From the NCBI RefSeq assembly GCF_008329945.1, contig NZ_CP035807.1, forward strand, positions 2,170,001 to 2,234,000: a stretch of DNA of 64,000 bases, given 5' to 3'. The position numbers were made by a program, and so were the translations under genes. The notes below the pieces were generated by a model. That model was given only the letters and a program-made list of their open reading frames with translations, was not told where the DNA came from and did not search any database. The stretch is from Thiospirochaeta perfilievii. Lineage in GTDB: Bacteria; Spirochaetota; Spirochaetia; DSM-2461. Below are positions 1 to 8,788 of the stretch, piece after piece. Within the stretch, counting starts at the first letter, position 1. Each line of letters opens with the position of its first letter.

Positions 1-732
1 ATTACTGCAGTGGCTAAGGGTGCAGGTATGATAGAACCAAATATGGCAACAATGCTAGTTTTTATCTTAACTGATATAGCTGTAGAGCGTAAGGAACTAA
101 GATCTATTCTAAAGAGAGTTGTAGATAAAACTTTTAATAGAATATCAATAGATAGTGACCAAAGTACAAGTGATACTGCAATGATTTTTAGTTCAAATAT
201 AATCCAAGGCGTAAAAACTTCTCTATTTGAAGACTCTCTTTACTCTATCTGTTTAGATCTCTGTCAAGATGTAGTAAGAAACGGTGAGGGGACGGCCCAC
301 GTTATTCAGGTAACTGTTAAAGGTGTCCAGTGTGAAGATGATGCTTTAAAAATAGGTAAAGCTATAATAAATGCCCCACTTCTAAAAGCTGCAATCTATG
401 GAAATGATCCGAATCTAGGGCGATTATTACAAGCTATAGGGGATGTTGCAGGAAATGAGAATATTCCATTAGATCCAGAATGTATAACACTTTATATGGG
501 GGATTATATAATATATGATAATGGTGCTTTTACTCTTAACGAAGAGTTGGAGCTAAAATTAAATAGATATCTAAAAGATAGGTCGTTTAATGAAACAGCC
601 ATAGGATTTCCAGAGCATAGGAATAATGTTGAAATTGTGGTAGATTTGCAGAATGGATTAGAAAGTGCTACTGTATATGGCTCAGATCTGTCCTATGAAT
701 ACGTTAGAGAAAATGCAGATTATAGATCTTGA
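1..732 (+). CDS. argJ: ArgJ, bifunctional ornithine acetyltransferase / N-acetylglutamate synthase (5' part outside window)
   Basis: ArgJ transfers the acetyl group from N-acetylornithine to glutamate in the cyclic arginine pathway. The reading frame is open from the first base of the window, so the gene begins upstream; about 243 residues are visible against a usual length near 400. The motif KGAGMIEPNMATML is the hallmark of the family: the precursor cleaves itself between Ala and Thr here, and that Thr becomes the N-terminal nucleophile of the beta chain. The later block GNDPNLGRLLQAIGD is also typical. The stretch visible is therefore essentially the whole beta chain. It ends 19 nt before the MoxR-type gene on the same strand, but nothing functional links the two. 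Identification is secure; only the upstream half is unseen. Confidence 0.95.
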   Translation: MTAVAKGAGMIEPNMATMLVFILTDIAVERKELRSILKRVVDKTFNRISIDSDQSTSDTAMIFSSNIIQGVKTSLFEDSLYSICLDLCQDVVRNGEGTAHVIQVTVKGVQCEDDALKIGKAIINAPLLKAAIYGNDPNLGRLLQAIGDVAGNENIPLDPECITLYMGDYIIYDNGAFTLNEELELKLNRYLKDRSFNETAIGFPEHRNNVEIVVDLQNGLESATVYGSDLSYEYVRENADYRS

Positions 733-751
733 TAAGTTAAAGGAATAGTGT

Positions 752-1728
752 GTGAGTGATATAAAAATAGATGATAAAATAACAGAGGCTGGAAAGATAA
801 TTGAGACAGCTCGTGCTGAAATAGCCACTAGGATTGTAGGGCAAACAAAGTTTATTGATGGGTTAATAATGGGTATTATCGCAGGTGGGCATATCCTTGT
901 AGAGGGTGTTCCTGGTTTGGCAAAAACTCTTGCTGTAAATACTCTTTCCGATGTTTTTGATACTGATTTTAAAAGGATTCAGTTTACACCAGACCTTCTA
1001 CCAGCCGACTTAATAGGAACTATGATCTTTAAACAAGAGAGTGGGGAGTTTGTTCCAAGAAAAGGACCAATCTTTTCAAATATTATATTAGCAGATGAGA
1101 TAAATCGAGCGCCTGCTAAAGTTCAAGCCGCTCTTTTAGAATCTATGGCTGAGAAGCAGGTTACAATTGGTGGAAATACTTACGCCCTCCCAAATCCTTT
1201 TTTGTCTTAGCAACACAAAACCCTATAGAACAGGAGGGTACATATCAGTTACCTGAAGCCCAGTTAGATAGATTTATGATGAAACTCTTAGTAGATTATC
1301 CATCCCCAGAAGAGGAGCTTCAAATATTAAAGCTAATGGGTAAGGATTCTAAAATATCAGTAAAGAAGATTCTTACAACACAGATGATAAGTTCATTACG
1401 AGAAGCAGCGGAAAGTATATCTATAGATGAGATGATAGAGAAATATATAGTATCTATTGTAACAGCTTCTAGAGTTAAAGATAGAAAGTATCCATTTGTA
1501 CGTTTAATCGAATTTGGAGCTTCCCCTAGGGCAACAATCTATATTTATAGATGTTGTAAGGTTAGAGCCCTATTTGAAGGAAGGGATTATGTACTTCCTG
1601 AGGATGTTAAAAGCGTAGTATATGATGTATTAAGGCATCGAATTGTTCTCTCCTACGAGGCGGAAGCAGAAGCATTAACAGCAGATGATGTTATTAAAGA
1701 AATTTTAGCCTCTGTTCCGGTACCTTAA
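752..1728 (+). CDS. moxR: MoxR-family AAA+ ATPase, first gene of the Bat operon, interrupted by a -1 frameshift
   Basis: MoxR ATPases act as chaperone-like AAA+ proteins working with VWA-domain partners. The first half (GTG at 752, weak AAAGGA upstream) holds Walker A GVPGLAKT and Walker B with the sensor-like ADEINRAP. The frame then ends at a TAG at 1208-1210. Adding a single T to the six-T run at 1198-1203 restores the conserved reading [26 protein letters not shown] and joins it to the second half (1276-1728), which carries the lid domain. Both halves are otherwise intact, about 325 residues in total. The run reads T TTT TTG in frame, a possible -1 slippery site, but no upstream SD-like stimulator is evident, so a sequencing error or a recent mutation is more likely. 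The stop overlaps the next ATG by 1 nt. Confidence 0.85.
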
Positions 1729-2600
1729 TGGAGGATATAGACTTCTCTGGTAGAGTAAAAAGATTACAAATAATCTCTACCCAACTAATTGAAGGAATGT
1801 TTTCTGGAAATTATAGGTCAACATTTAAAGGTCCAGGGCTTGAATTTAATGAAGTTCGTGAGTATCAAGATGGGGATGATGTTAGATTTATAGACTGGAA
1901 CGTTACATCTCGAATGCAGGCGCCTTATACTAAAACATTTAAGGAAGAGAGAGAATTAATATTAAATATTGTTATGGATGTTTCCGCTTCCCTATCGGAA
2001 GTTGGTGGTGGGAAAAGTAAAAGATCTGTGGCCGAGACTATTTTTGGGATAATTGCATTTGCAGCTGTAGCTAATAACGATAGAGTAGGTGTTCTTATGT
2101 TTTCCGATATTATAGAGCACTCTGTTTCTCCTATGAAGGGGAAAAAGCATGTATTAAGATTAATCCATGATGTTTTAACATTAAAACCAAAGAAAAAAGG
2201 ATCAGACTTAGCTTTAGCACTTAGAACTGCCCAGGAATCAATGAAAAAGAGAGGGATATGTTTTATCTTGTCGGATTTTAGGTCGGCTAATTATTATAAA
2301 GAGTTATCTATTCTTTCTCGAAAGCAGGATGTTATAGCTGTTAGAATTATTGATAAGTTAGAAAGAGACTATCCTTCTACAGGTTTGATTCCCCTTGAAG
2401 ACCCAGAGACTGGTGAAATCATTAGCGGGTTTGGACGAAGTAGACGTTTTAGAAAAAAATATAGGGATTTCTGGGAGCTGGAAAGGCTTCAATGGCTCAA
2501 TAATTGTAAAAAACTAGGTATTGGTGTTTTAGAGGTTGATACTGAAGAGGATCCAGGGCAAGCTCTTTTAAGCTTTTTTAATAAAAGGAAAAAGAGATGA
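1728..2600 (+). CDS. DUF58 / VWA-like Bat operon protein
   Basis: A 290-residue DUF58 protein. The family signature is clear: GPGLEFNEVREYQDGDDVRFIDWNVTSR near residues 35-63, followed by a VWA-like fold with the metal-site start DVSAS (about residue 85) and a later LSDFR strand. DUF58 proteins are nearly always encoded directly after a MoxR ATPase and before VWA membrane proteins, as here, and are thought to be partners or clients of MoxR. No signal peptide or membrane segment is visible, so it should be cytosolic. It overlaps the MoxR stop by 1 nt and the next gene by 4 nt (ATGA), so translation is coupled. The precise biochemical role is unknown for the family. Confidence 0.92.
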   Translation: MEDIDFSGRVKRLQIISTQLIEGMFSGNYRSTFKGPGLEFNEVREYQDGDDVRFIDWNVTSRMQAPYTKTFKEERELILNIVMDVSASLSEVGGGKSKRSVAETIFGIIAFAAVANNDRVGVLMFSDIIEHSVSPMKGKKHVLRLIHDVLTLKPKKKGSDLALALRTAQESMKKRGICFILSDFRSANYYKELSILSRKQDVIAVRIIDKLERDYPSTGLIPLEDPETGEIISGFGRSRRFRKKYRDFWELERLQWLNNCKKLGIGVLEVDTEEDPGQALLSFFNKRKKR

Positions 2601-3469
2601 AAAATTTTTTATTGGTAACTCTGTTTTTTATATCTTTTCAAGTATTTAGTGAAGAGTTAGAAGTTATAAAGGCTGTTTATACACCAAAGGACTTCTATGT
2701 AGGAGACCTTGTTACCCTTCATCTACATGTTGAGACCCCCTTTAATGGGGATATTGTAAGTCCTTTGGAGATACCTACAGGGGAGTGGGTAGAGATAAAA
2801 AGTATAAACTTAGTATCAAGTGGCCCTGAAGAGTCAATTATTAGAATATCCTTTACATCTTTTGCTCCAGGACTAAGAGTAATCCCAAATATTGTTTTTG
2901 GAGAGCATATTCTAAAAGAGTTTAAAATACAAACACTCTCTATTTTGGATGATCAGTTTTCTAGTTTACAACCCCTATCCCCGCAAATGTTACCTCCTGG
3001 CACAAGCTTATTAGTCGTATTTGTACTAGTTGGACTTGTTTTTGGACCATATATACTATTTTTAATAATAAAAACACTTTATCTCTCAATAAAAATAGCC
3101 ATCAAGAAATATAAAAGAGAGAAACCTTTTAGAGCTTATTATAAAATATTAAAACAGCTAAAGGGTAGTATTAAAGAGAGTTCAGTTAGATCTTTTTATG
3201 TAGTAATAACTGAACAGTTAAGGGTTTATCTCTCTGTTAGATTTCATAAAGACTTCTATTCTGCAACTACTAAGGAGATGAGTTATTTGTTAAGAACAAT
3301 TATGGAGGAAGACTCTACAGAGGAGCTACTATCTATATGTCGTTTTGCCGACCTAGTTAAGTTTAGCCATACTAATGCTTCAACTCTACACCGTGAAAAA
3401 GATCTTAAAACAATAATTGAAATTGTCCATCAATTAGAAGGAAAGGAGAAGAGTCATGCTCGTTTTTAG
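2597..3469 (+). CDS. Bat operon membrane protein (unnamed, BatD/DUF4381-like layout)
   Basis: A 290-residue protein with an N-terminal signal peptide (residues 1-18, cleavage likely after FQVFS), a beta-rich extracytoplasmic domain to about residue 120, one membrane segment at about 137-160, and a basic cytoplasmic tail. The tail (about 175-285) has the look of the DUF4381-type domain found between DUF58 and VWA genes in many Bat loci. I do not recognise a specific name. Its position, coupled by an ATGA overlap to the DUF58 gene and overlapping the following VWA gene by 14 nt, says that it belongs to the same membrane-anchored complex. Borrelia has an unnamed gene at the equivalent position as far as I recall. 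Function is unknown. Confidence 0.8.
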   Translation: MKNFLLVTLFFISFQVFSEELEVIKAVYTPKDFYVGDLVTLHLHVETPFNGDIVSPLEIPTGEWVEIKSINLVSSGPEESIIRISFTSFAPGLRVIPNIVFGEHILKEFKIQTLSILDDQFSSLQPLSPQMLPPGTSLLVVFVLVGLVFGPYILFLIIKTLYLSIKIAIKKYKREKPFRAYYKILKQLKGSIKESSVRSFYVVITEQLRVYLSVRFHKDFYSATTKEMSYLLRTIMEEDSTEELLSICRFADLVKFSHTNASTLHREKDLKTIIEIVHQLEGKEKSHARF

Positions 3470-4460
3470 TACACCACAATACTTTTTCCTTCTACTAATA
3501 CTTCCCCTATTATTTGTATATCAAAATTTTAGAAAACGGAATAGAGGTGCGCTACTCTTTTCCCATAGTGTATGGAGTGGAAATATTTTTAAAACAACGC
3601 AACACAATGTTAACTTTTTTAAGCTTCTATCCACAATACTTCTGTATATAGGAATCCTTTCTATTATTATCTCATTAGCTGGGCCTTCAGTTGTGGGAGG
3701 AGAGACAAATTACCTCTCTAAGGGGATAGATATTATTATAGTTTTAGACGAGTCTCCTAGTATGTCAGCTAAAGACTTTCCACCTATAAATAGATTTGAA
3801 TCAGCTAAAGATATAATACAAAAGTTTATTGACGGAAGGGAAAATGACTCTGTAGGTATCGTCTCCTTTGCAGATGATGCAGTTCTACGAGTACCATTAA
3901 CCCTTGATTATGAGACTGTAAAAAGTAGTGTTAAAAACTTAAAGATAATGAGTATGGGCCAGGGAACTGCAATTGGAATGGGACTTGCGGTAAGTGTGCT
4001 TCATCTTAAAAATAGTACTTCTACATCAAAGGTTATTATCCTGTTGACAGACGGTGTTAATAACGCTGGGGAAGTTCTTCCTGAATCCGCTGCTAAAGCA
4101 GCTAAGGAGTTAGGTATAAAGGTTTATACTATCGGTATTGGAGGGGTAGATCCTGTTGAGATAGAGTTTGTAAATCCAGAGACTGGGATAGTTACAAAGG
4201 CTGATCTTCCCGCTGGTGGTTTTGACCAAACTCTTTTAGAAGAGATTGCAGCAATAACCGGTGGGAACTTTTATAAAGCTTCAAGTCCCGGTATGCTGGA
4301 GACTGTTTTACAGGGAATTGATTATTTGGAGACTAGTAAAAAAATTATTGAGACCAGAATTAAAAGCAGGCCTATTTATGACCTATTTATTATAATTAGT
4401 TTTTTCTCATTAATTGGTTACTTCATCCTTCGAAAGGGTGTCCTGGGGGAAATTTTATGA
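3456..4460 (+). CDS. batA: BatA-like VWA-domain membrane protein
   Basis: A 334-residue VWA protein with two membrane segments near the N terminus (about 7-23 and 57-78), a periplasm-facing VWA domain (about 90-275) and a C-terminal membrane helix (about 311-328). The metal-ion-dependent adhesion site is readable: DESPSMS supplies the DxSxS element, and TDGVNNAG supplies the conserved Asp strand. This topology defines the BatA/BatB family of the aerotolerance operon. The start ATG at 3456 follows an AAAGGAG at 3442-3448. Assignment as BatA rather than BatB rests on gene order, since both paralogues lie in tandem here. The exact role is uncertain; the family is linked to envelope integrity or oxidative stress in some bacteria. 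Confidence 0.88.
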   Translation: MLVFSTPQYFFLLLILPLLFVYQNFRKRNRGALLFSHSVWSGNIFKTTQHNVNFFKLLSTILLYIGILSIIISLAGPSVVGGETNYLSKGIDIIIVLDESPSMSAKDFPPINRFESAKDIIQKFIDGRENDSVGIVSFADDAVLRVPLTLDYETVKSSVKNLKIMSMGQGTAIGMGLAVSVLHLKNSTSTSKVIILLTDGVNNAGEVLPESAAKAAKELGIKVYTIGIGGVDPVEIEFVNPETGIVTKADLPAGGFDQTLLEEIAAITGGNFYKASSPGMLETVLQGIDYLETSKKIIETRIKSRPIYDLFIIISFFSLIGYFILRKGVLGEIL

Positions 4461-5443
4461 GGATAACAAATCCAGAACTGCTTTGGTACTATATTATACT
4501 TATCCCTATATTTATTGTAATAATACTATTTTATATGAGTGGTATTTCAGATTTAAAAAAATTGACAGGAACCTGGAGATTTGTTGCAGTAAAAAGAATA
4601 TACCGAGTAAGGTATGTTGTTATTAGTTTAATGTTCCTTTTATCCCTTTTATCACTTTTAATAGGATTAAGTGGGATATCATGGCAAAAAAAACCTAAAA
4701 AAGATGATTCTGTCGGGTTAGAGGTAATCTTCTTACTAGATGTTTCTAGAAGTATGCTCGCCCAGGATATTATACCTAGTAGGTTATCAAAATCGATATC
4801 ATTAATGACTACAGTTATAGATAGTATAGATGACTGTAAATTTGGAGTAGTTGTTTTTAAGGGTGAAGCATTTGTCTCAGTACCTATGACTGAGGACAAA
4901 CTTGCATTAGAGTCCTACTTATCATCTGTAAGCCCAAACATAATAACATCTCCTGGTTCAAACCAGGAAAAAGCTCTACGTTTAGCAATGTCTAGCTTCT
5001 CAGGTAATAGTAGTAATAAACGGGTTATTCTAATGATAAGTGATGGAGAAGCCCTAGAGGGAGATGTTTTCAAGGTTGTTGGTGATTCAATTAATGAGGG
5101 TATTCCTATCTATACGATTGCTGCTGGAACTGAAAAAGGTTCAAATATACCAATTGGCGAGGGCTACGTATTAAATAAACAGGGGCGGGAGGTAATTACT
5201 AAAACTGACTACTCCCTATTAGAAAATCTGGCTGATCTTACCTATGGAAAGTTTTATAAGTTAGAAGATACCCAGGTTATAGCCCAAGTGAGCCAGGAGA
5301 TAAAATCCATGGAGTACGATAGTGTGGGTGGAAGAATTAAATATATTAATGTTGTTCAATATAGACCTTTTCTTCTTTTAGCTCTAGTTTTTTTACTACT
5401 ATATATTTTTATTAAGGAGTGGAGATGGTCAGAAATTTTTTAA
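4457..5443 (+). CDS. batB: BatB-like VWA-domain membrane protein
   Basis: A 328-residue paralogue of the preceding gene with the same plan: two N-terminal membrane segments (about 9-27 and 51-72), a VWA domain (about 85-265) and a C-terminal membrane helix (about 303-320). The MIDAS element reads DVSRSM and the later strand carries SDGEALEG. Tandem BatA and BatB copies are standard in Bat operons and are presumed to form a heteromeric membrane complex. The start overlaps the BatA stop by 4 nt (ATGA), and a GGGGGAA lies about 6 nt upstream. The 3' end overlaps the next gene by 19 nt, so the whole set is a tightly coupled operon. Confidence 0.88.
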   Translation: MRITNPELLWYYIILIPIFIVIILFYMSGISDLKKLTGTWRFVAVKRIYRVRYVVISLMFLLSLLSLLIGLSGISWQKKPKKDDSVGLEVIFLLDVSRSMLAQDIIPSRLSKSISLMTTVIDSIDDCKFGVVVFKGEAFVSVPMTEDKLALESYLSSVSPNIITSPGSNQEKALRLAMSSFSGNSSNKRVILMISDGEALEGDVFKVVGDSINEGIPIYTIAAGTEKGSNIPIGEGYVLNKQGREVITKTDYSLLENLADLTYGKFYKLEDTQVIAQVSQEIKSMEYDSVGGRIKYINVVQYRPFLLLALVFLLLYIFIKEWRWSEIF

Positions 5444-6009
5444 AAATAATAATTATTACATCCCTACTTCTATTAACCTCCTGTGAGAGACTTATAGAGA
5501 GTAGTACAATTCTTGCAGGAAATCAAAAGTTTAAAAGTGGTGATTATCAAGGCTCAATAATAGACTACTTAACAGGATTAGATTCCCAAACAAATAGAGA
5601 TTATTTTTATTACAATCTAGGTAATGTTTATAGCTCCCTAGGAGAGTCCCCATCAGCTTTTGCGGTGTGGAATATGGCCAATGGAGATTCAAATTCAAGC
5701 TTAAAGTTCAGTCTCTTATATAATAAAGGATATCTTGAGTTTCAAGAGGGTAATTATGAACTGGCATATAACCATTTTAAACAGGCTCTACTTTTAATGC
5801 CTTCAAGTATAAAGGCAAAAATAAATTTGGAGTTGAGCTTAAATAAAATGAGTGCTGCAACCTATAATCAAGCTCCCGATAGTGTTAAAAATAGTGGAGA
5901 CATAGGTGCAACTGATGAGACCAAACGAATATTAGAGTATGTAAGACAGAAGGAGGCCATGACATGGGGATTAAATTACCAGGAAGAAGAGTTAGAAAAC
6001 GACTGGTAG
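5425..6009 (+). CDS. batC: BatC-like TPR lipoprotein
   Basis: A lipoprotein of 194 residues when started at the ATG at 5425, which sits 5 nt after an AAGGAG (5414-5419); an in-frame GTG at 5419 would overlap that ribosome site and is less likely. The signal peptide ends in LLTSC, a good lipobox, with Cys as the lipidated residue. The rest contains TPR-like helical pairs: the segments around FKSGDYQGSIIDY and FQEGNYELAYNHFKQALLLMPSS fit the TPR pattern with the expected Gly, Ala, Tyr and Pro positions. Bat operons regularly encode one TPR protein (BatC) between BatB and BatD. It is expected to be anchored in a membrane and to scaffold the VWA proteins. It overlaps BatB by 19 nt and the next gene by 46 nt. 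Confidence 0.82.
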   Translation: MVRNFLKIIIITSLLLLTSCERLIESSTILAGNQKFKSGDYQGSIIDYLTGLDSQTNRDYFYYNLGNVYSSLGESPSAFAVWNMANGDSNSSLKFSLLYNKGYLEFQEGNYELAYNHFKQALLLMPSSIKAKINLELSLNKMSAATYNQAPDSVKNSGDIGATDETKRILEYVRQKEAMTWGLNYQEEELENDW

Positions 6010-7982
6010 CACTTTTATTGCTTTTGTTATCTTCTTCTCTATTTGGCCAGGAGATGTCAGTTCTACCTGATATACTAATTACTGGTAGAGTTATAACATT
6101 AAAAATACAGACTGATTTTTTGTATTCTGAAAATATTGAAGTAGGAGAACTTGAGCTTCCTGATGAACTATCCCTAATCTCTGGGCCAATTGTAAGGCCG
6201 TACCGTAAAAGAGTGGATGGTAAAAACCAGATGTTTAACCAGATTACATGGGCTCTTAGGAGTAAAGAGTCTGGGGTTTATACAATACCAAATGCAGAAA
6301 TTTATGTTAAAGAAAAACTCTACTCTGTAGAGGTTCCTCTTATAAAAATTTTTAATAATGATGAAAGATTTAATAATTATCCTTTAATTGTAGAATGGAA
6401 TAAAAATATTAAGAAGACCATTTTTGTTGGGGAATCACTTCCCCTTGTTGTAGAGGCGTATAATTTAGAAGAGATAAACTTTCCAGATCGGGTAGTTACT
6501 AATAATCCTAGAAAGGGTGAGATTGTAGAAGTCTCTGGCCTTGGTGATATTAATCCTGAAAGAGTTGGGGAGGCGGACCTGTATAGAGTCCCTGTTGCAT
6601 CTTGGATATATACTCCCTTTGAGGCTGGTATGGTTACAATCCCATCAGTAAGAGTTGAGATAAATGGTTTAACCCGTTATACAGGCTCTCTTGAAGTTGA
6701 AGTTCTACCTGTAAAAGATCTAAATGAAACAGGGGGAGTTGGTGAGTTCCTAATTAGTACAGAGATAAGTGAATCACAGGTTACACCTGAGGATATGTTT
6801 CATTATAAGGTTCGGGTTTCTGGACAAGGGAATCTCCCATATTTTAAATTTCCAGAGATTAAATATGATAACTTAATCTTAATTGATAAGTCTGAAAATG
6901 AGTCTATCAGTTATACTGATAATGGTTATCTAGGTTGGAGAGAGATAGACTTAACACTGCAAGCATTAGATTCTGGAGTTAAAGAGATCGCTCTTTCAGA
7001 AGTGAGCTGGATTGATAAAAACGGATCTGAAATCTTCTATAATGGTAGTATCTCCCATTTGAATGTTGTTAGTGTTAAGATCGTATCCGAGGATATTATG
7101 CCCTTCCTCTCATTTATGAAAACCCCTGAAATTATCTCATCTTATAGAATGTTTTTATATAAAAATCCATTAATGTGGTTATTTTTAGGTTTTAGTGGAC
7201 TCTTTTATATAATAATCTCTCTATTTAAATCTATTAAGAAAAATAGAGGGAAGAAGGGCCTTCTTATGACTATCGCAATAATGCCCCTCTTTTTAACATC
7301 TGCAATTTTTGCAAAGGGTTTTGAATACCAGGGAGAGTTAGTTGCAGCAGATAAATATATAGATTCAGGTGACTTTGAAAGTGCACTTGTAATATACAAT
7401 GATCTAAGTGAGAAGCTTCCATATAATTGGGGTATTTTTGTAAATAAATCTATCCTATGGGATAAATTAGATAATGTAGCAAACTCAATATACAATATTC
7501 GTTTAGCTGAGAGAATAGCTCCAACTAACAGTAAGATAAAGCAGATTAAACTCTATCTCTCTGACTCCGAGGAGTCTAGCCAGAAGCAGGCAAAAACCTC
7601 CAATGGAGTTAATCCTGACTATATTTTTATTATACTTCTAATATTTTTTAATCTATTGGTTTTAGTATTAATAAGGTTATTAAGAGTTAAAAGTGTAACT
7701 ACCTACTCTATGTTGTTTTTAACTCTACTCTTCTCACTACTCTCTGTTATTATGCTTATTTTTATACACTCTAAAAATAGAGTAGATGCTGGAATAATAT
7801 CCCAGGGTGGGGCTCCTTTAACTAAAGTTCCTAACGAGATGGCCCTAGATTGGATGACACTAGGAGAGGGTAATTGTGTATATATTAAGGGTGAATGGAA
7901 GGATGACTACCTAATTGAAACCGAGTATGGCCTTCAGGGTTGGGTATCTAAAGATACCATTTTAGTTTTAGAAGAGAGATAA
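5964..7982 (+). CDS. batD: BatD-like protein fused to a BatE-like TPR/SH3 module
   Basis: A 672-residue protein. The start ATG at 5964 lies 7 nt after AAGGAGG. The N terminus is a signal peptide (cleavage near SLFGQ). Residues about 30-380 are tandem beta domains of the BatD type. A membrane helix follows at about 396-415, then a second hydrophobic run (LLMTIAIMPLFLTSAIFA, about 432-449) that looks like a buried signal peptide. After it come a TPR-like helical region (about 452-525), two further membrane helices (about 548-570 and 575-598) and a C-terminal SH3-like domain (about 620-672, with GWVSKDTILVL). TPR, two helices and SH3 is the layout of BatE, so this looks like a BatD-BatE fusion. 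It closes the Bat operon. Confidence 0.8.
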   Translation: MGIKLPGRRVRKRLVALLLLLLSSSLFGQEMSVLPDILITGRVITLKIQTDFLYSENIEVGELELPDELSLISGPIVRPYRKRVDGKNQMFNQITWALRSKESGVYTIPNAEIYVKEKLYSVEVPLIKIFNNDERFNNYPLIVEWNKNIKKTIFVGESLPLVVEAYNLEEINFPDRVVTNNPRKGEIVEVSGLGDINPERVGEADLYRVPVASWIYTPFEAGMVTIPSVRVEINGLTRYTGSLEVEVLPVKDLNETGGVGEFLISTEISESQVTPEDMFHYKVRVSGQGNLPYFKFPEIKYDNLILIDKSENESISYTDNGYLGWREIDLTLQALDSGVKEIALSEVSWIDKNGSEIFYNGSISHLNVVSVKIVSEDIMPFLSFMKTPEIISSYRMFLYKNPLMWLFLGFSGLFYIIISLFKSIKKNRGKKGLLMTIAIMPLFLTSAIFAKGFEYQGELVAADKYIDSGDFESALVIYNDLSEKLPYNWGIFVNKSILWDKLDNVANSIYNIRLAERIAPTNSKIKQIKLYLSDSEESSQKQAKTSNGVNPDYIFIILLIFFNLLVLVLIRLLRVKSVTTYSMLFLTLLFSLLSVIMLIFIHSKNRVDAGIISQGGAPLTKVPNEMALDWMTLGEGNCVYIKGEWKDDYLIETEYGLQGWVSKDTILVLEER

Positions 7983-7983
7983 A

Positions 7984-8448
7984 ATGGGTTTTGATGATAT
8001 TTTAAATCAGTGGGAAAGTACAAAGGGATTAAAGAAAGAACCTACTAATACTCCTAAAAAGGTAAAAAAAGTAGTTTCGATGTCCTCATTTTTAGATATG
8101 TATCCACCTGATGAGGATAGTGGAGAGGGCATTCCTGAAAAAATGACTCCAAGGCAAAAGAGAAGAAATTATCGTAGGATGAAACCCCAAGAGACTTTGG
8201 ACCTACATGGCTTTTCCCTAGCCGCTGGGATTATTGAGCTAAAAGATTTTCTTTATAGGTGTAAAAAGAGAAAAATAGAGAAAATATTAATTATTCACGG
8301 AAAAGGACTTCACTCACCAAACGGTGATTCAGTTTTAAGAGATGGTGTTATTGGTGAGTTAAAGGCTTTATCATTTATTGGAGAAATAGGCCACCCCTCG
8401 GAAAAAGAGGGTGGAGCGGGTGCTACCTGGGCCGTTATTAAGTATTAA
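7984..8448 (+). CDS. Smr-domain (MutS2 C-terminal-like) nuclease-family protein
   Basis: A 154-residue stand-alone Smr protein. The C-terminal half (about 70-154) is an Smr domain with the two signature motifs: LDLHGF and, later, IIHGKGLHS, the HGxG motif that is part of the nicking-endonuclease centre in characterised homologues. The domain ends with the usual [11 protein letters not shown]. The N-terminal 65 residues are charged and probably disordered. It begins 1 nt after the BatD stop, so it is probably transcribed with the Bat operon although no functional link is known. Its 3' end overlaps the convergent infA gene by 4 bp. Stand-alone Smr proteins have been tied to RNA or branched-DNA processing; the substrate here is unknown. 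Confidence 0.9.
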   Translation: MGFDDILNQWESTKGLKKEPTNTPKKVKKVVSMSSFLDMYPPDEDSGEGIPEKMTPRQKRRNYRRMKPQETLDLHGFSLAAGIIELKDFLYRCKKRKIEKILIIHGKGLHSPNGDSVLRDGVIGELKALSFIGEIGHPSEKEGGAGATWAVIKY

Positions 8449-8663
8449 CGTTCTCTGAAAATAATCCTACCTCGGGTTAAATCATATGGTGATAATGCTA
8501 CTGTAACTTTATCTCCTGGTACAATTCGAATAAAATGTTTTCTCATTTTTCCTGATAAATGTGCAAGTATAATATGCTCATTCTGTAATTCTACTCTAAA
8601 TTGAGTGTTAGGCAGAGCTTCTTTAACTACGCCCTGTACTTCTATTGCTTCTTCTTTAGCCAA
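8445..8663 (-). CDS. infA: Translation initiation factor IF-1
   Basis: A 72-residue protein that fits IF-1 over its whole length: [19 protein letters not shown], then the RVEL and [13 protein letters not shown] core of the OB fold, and the PGDKVTV and GRIIFR ending. IF-1 binds the 30S A site during initiation together with IF-2 and IF-3. The start codon is TTG at 8661-8663, preceded 6 nt upstream by AGGAG. It is transcribed divergently from the dksA-like gene and convergently to the Smr gene. Adjacency of infA to the Bat operon and to a DksA/TraR-type gene is a neighbourhood I recall from Borrelia and is one of the arguments for a spirochaete. Confidence 0.95.
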   Translation of the reverse strand: MAKEEAIEVQGVVKEALPNTQFRVELQNEHIILAHLSGKMRKHFIRIVPGDKVTVALSPYDLTRGRIIFRER

Positions 8664-8691
8664 AAAAGACTCCTGAAATGTAATTTATAAA

Positions 8692-8720
8692 AGTCTATTC
8701 AGAATAATCTTCAATGTCAA
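8692..8720 (-). promoter_or_regulatory. Sigma-70-type promoter for infA
   Basis: On the minus strand a perfect TTGACA (8715-8720) is followed after 17 nt by TAGACT (8692-8697, four of six consensus bases). It points at infA, whose TTG start lies about 28 nt further on with a normal SD. It is back to back with the dksA-like gene's promoter. Confidence 0.6.
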
Positions 8721-8724
8721 CCAC

Positions 8725-8752
8725 TTGACAAAAATGCATATAATAGTATATT
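8725..8752 (+). promoter_or_regulatory. Sigma-70-type promoter for the dksA-like gene
   Basis: TTGACA (8725-8730), a 16-nt spacer, then TATATT (8747-8752). A better hexamer TATAAT at 8739-8744 is too close to this -35 to be used with it. The predicted start gives a leader of about 30 nt before the ATG at 8789. The two divergent promoters are only a few bases apart. Confidence 0.55.
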
Positions 8753-8788
8753 TAACCGTAATTTATAAAAAATATGAAAGGAAGAGAT

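Noticed and set aside
4531-4899. Long open frame antisense to batB
   Set aside because: Composition follows the shadow of the VWA coding frame, there is no ribosome site, and it lies fully inside a well-supported gene.
1728-7982. Bat operon as a novel defence system because of MoxR and VWA genes
   Set aside because: MoxR-VWA pairs do occur in defence islands, but this gene order is the classical Bat operon with infA and a dksA-like gene alongside, as recalled from spirochaete chromosomes.
8739-8744. A perfect TATAAT eight bases after TTGACA upstream of the dksA-like gene
   Set aside because: The spacing is far too short for that -35; TATATT at 8747-8752 gives a 16-nt spacer and was preferred.
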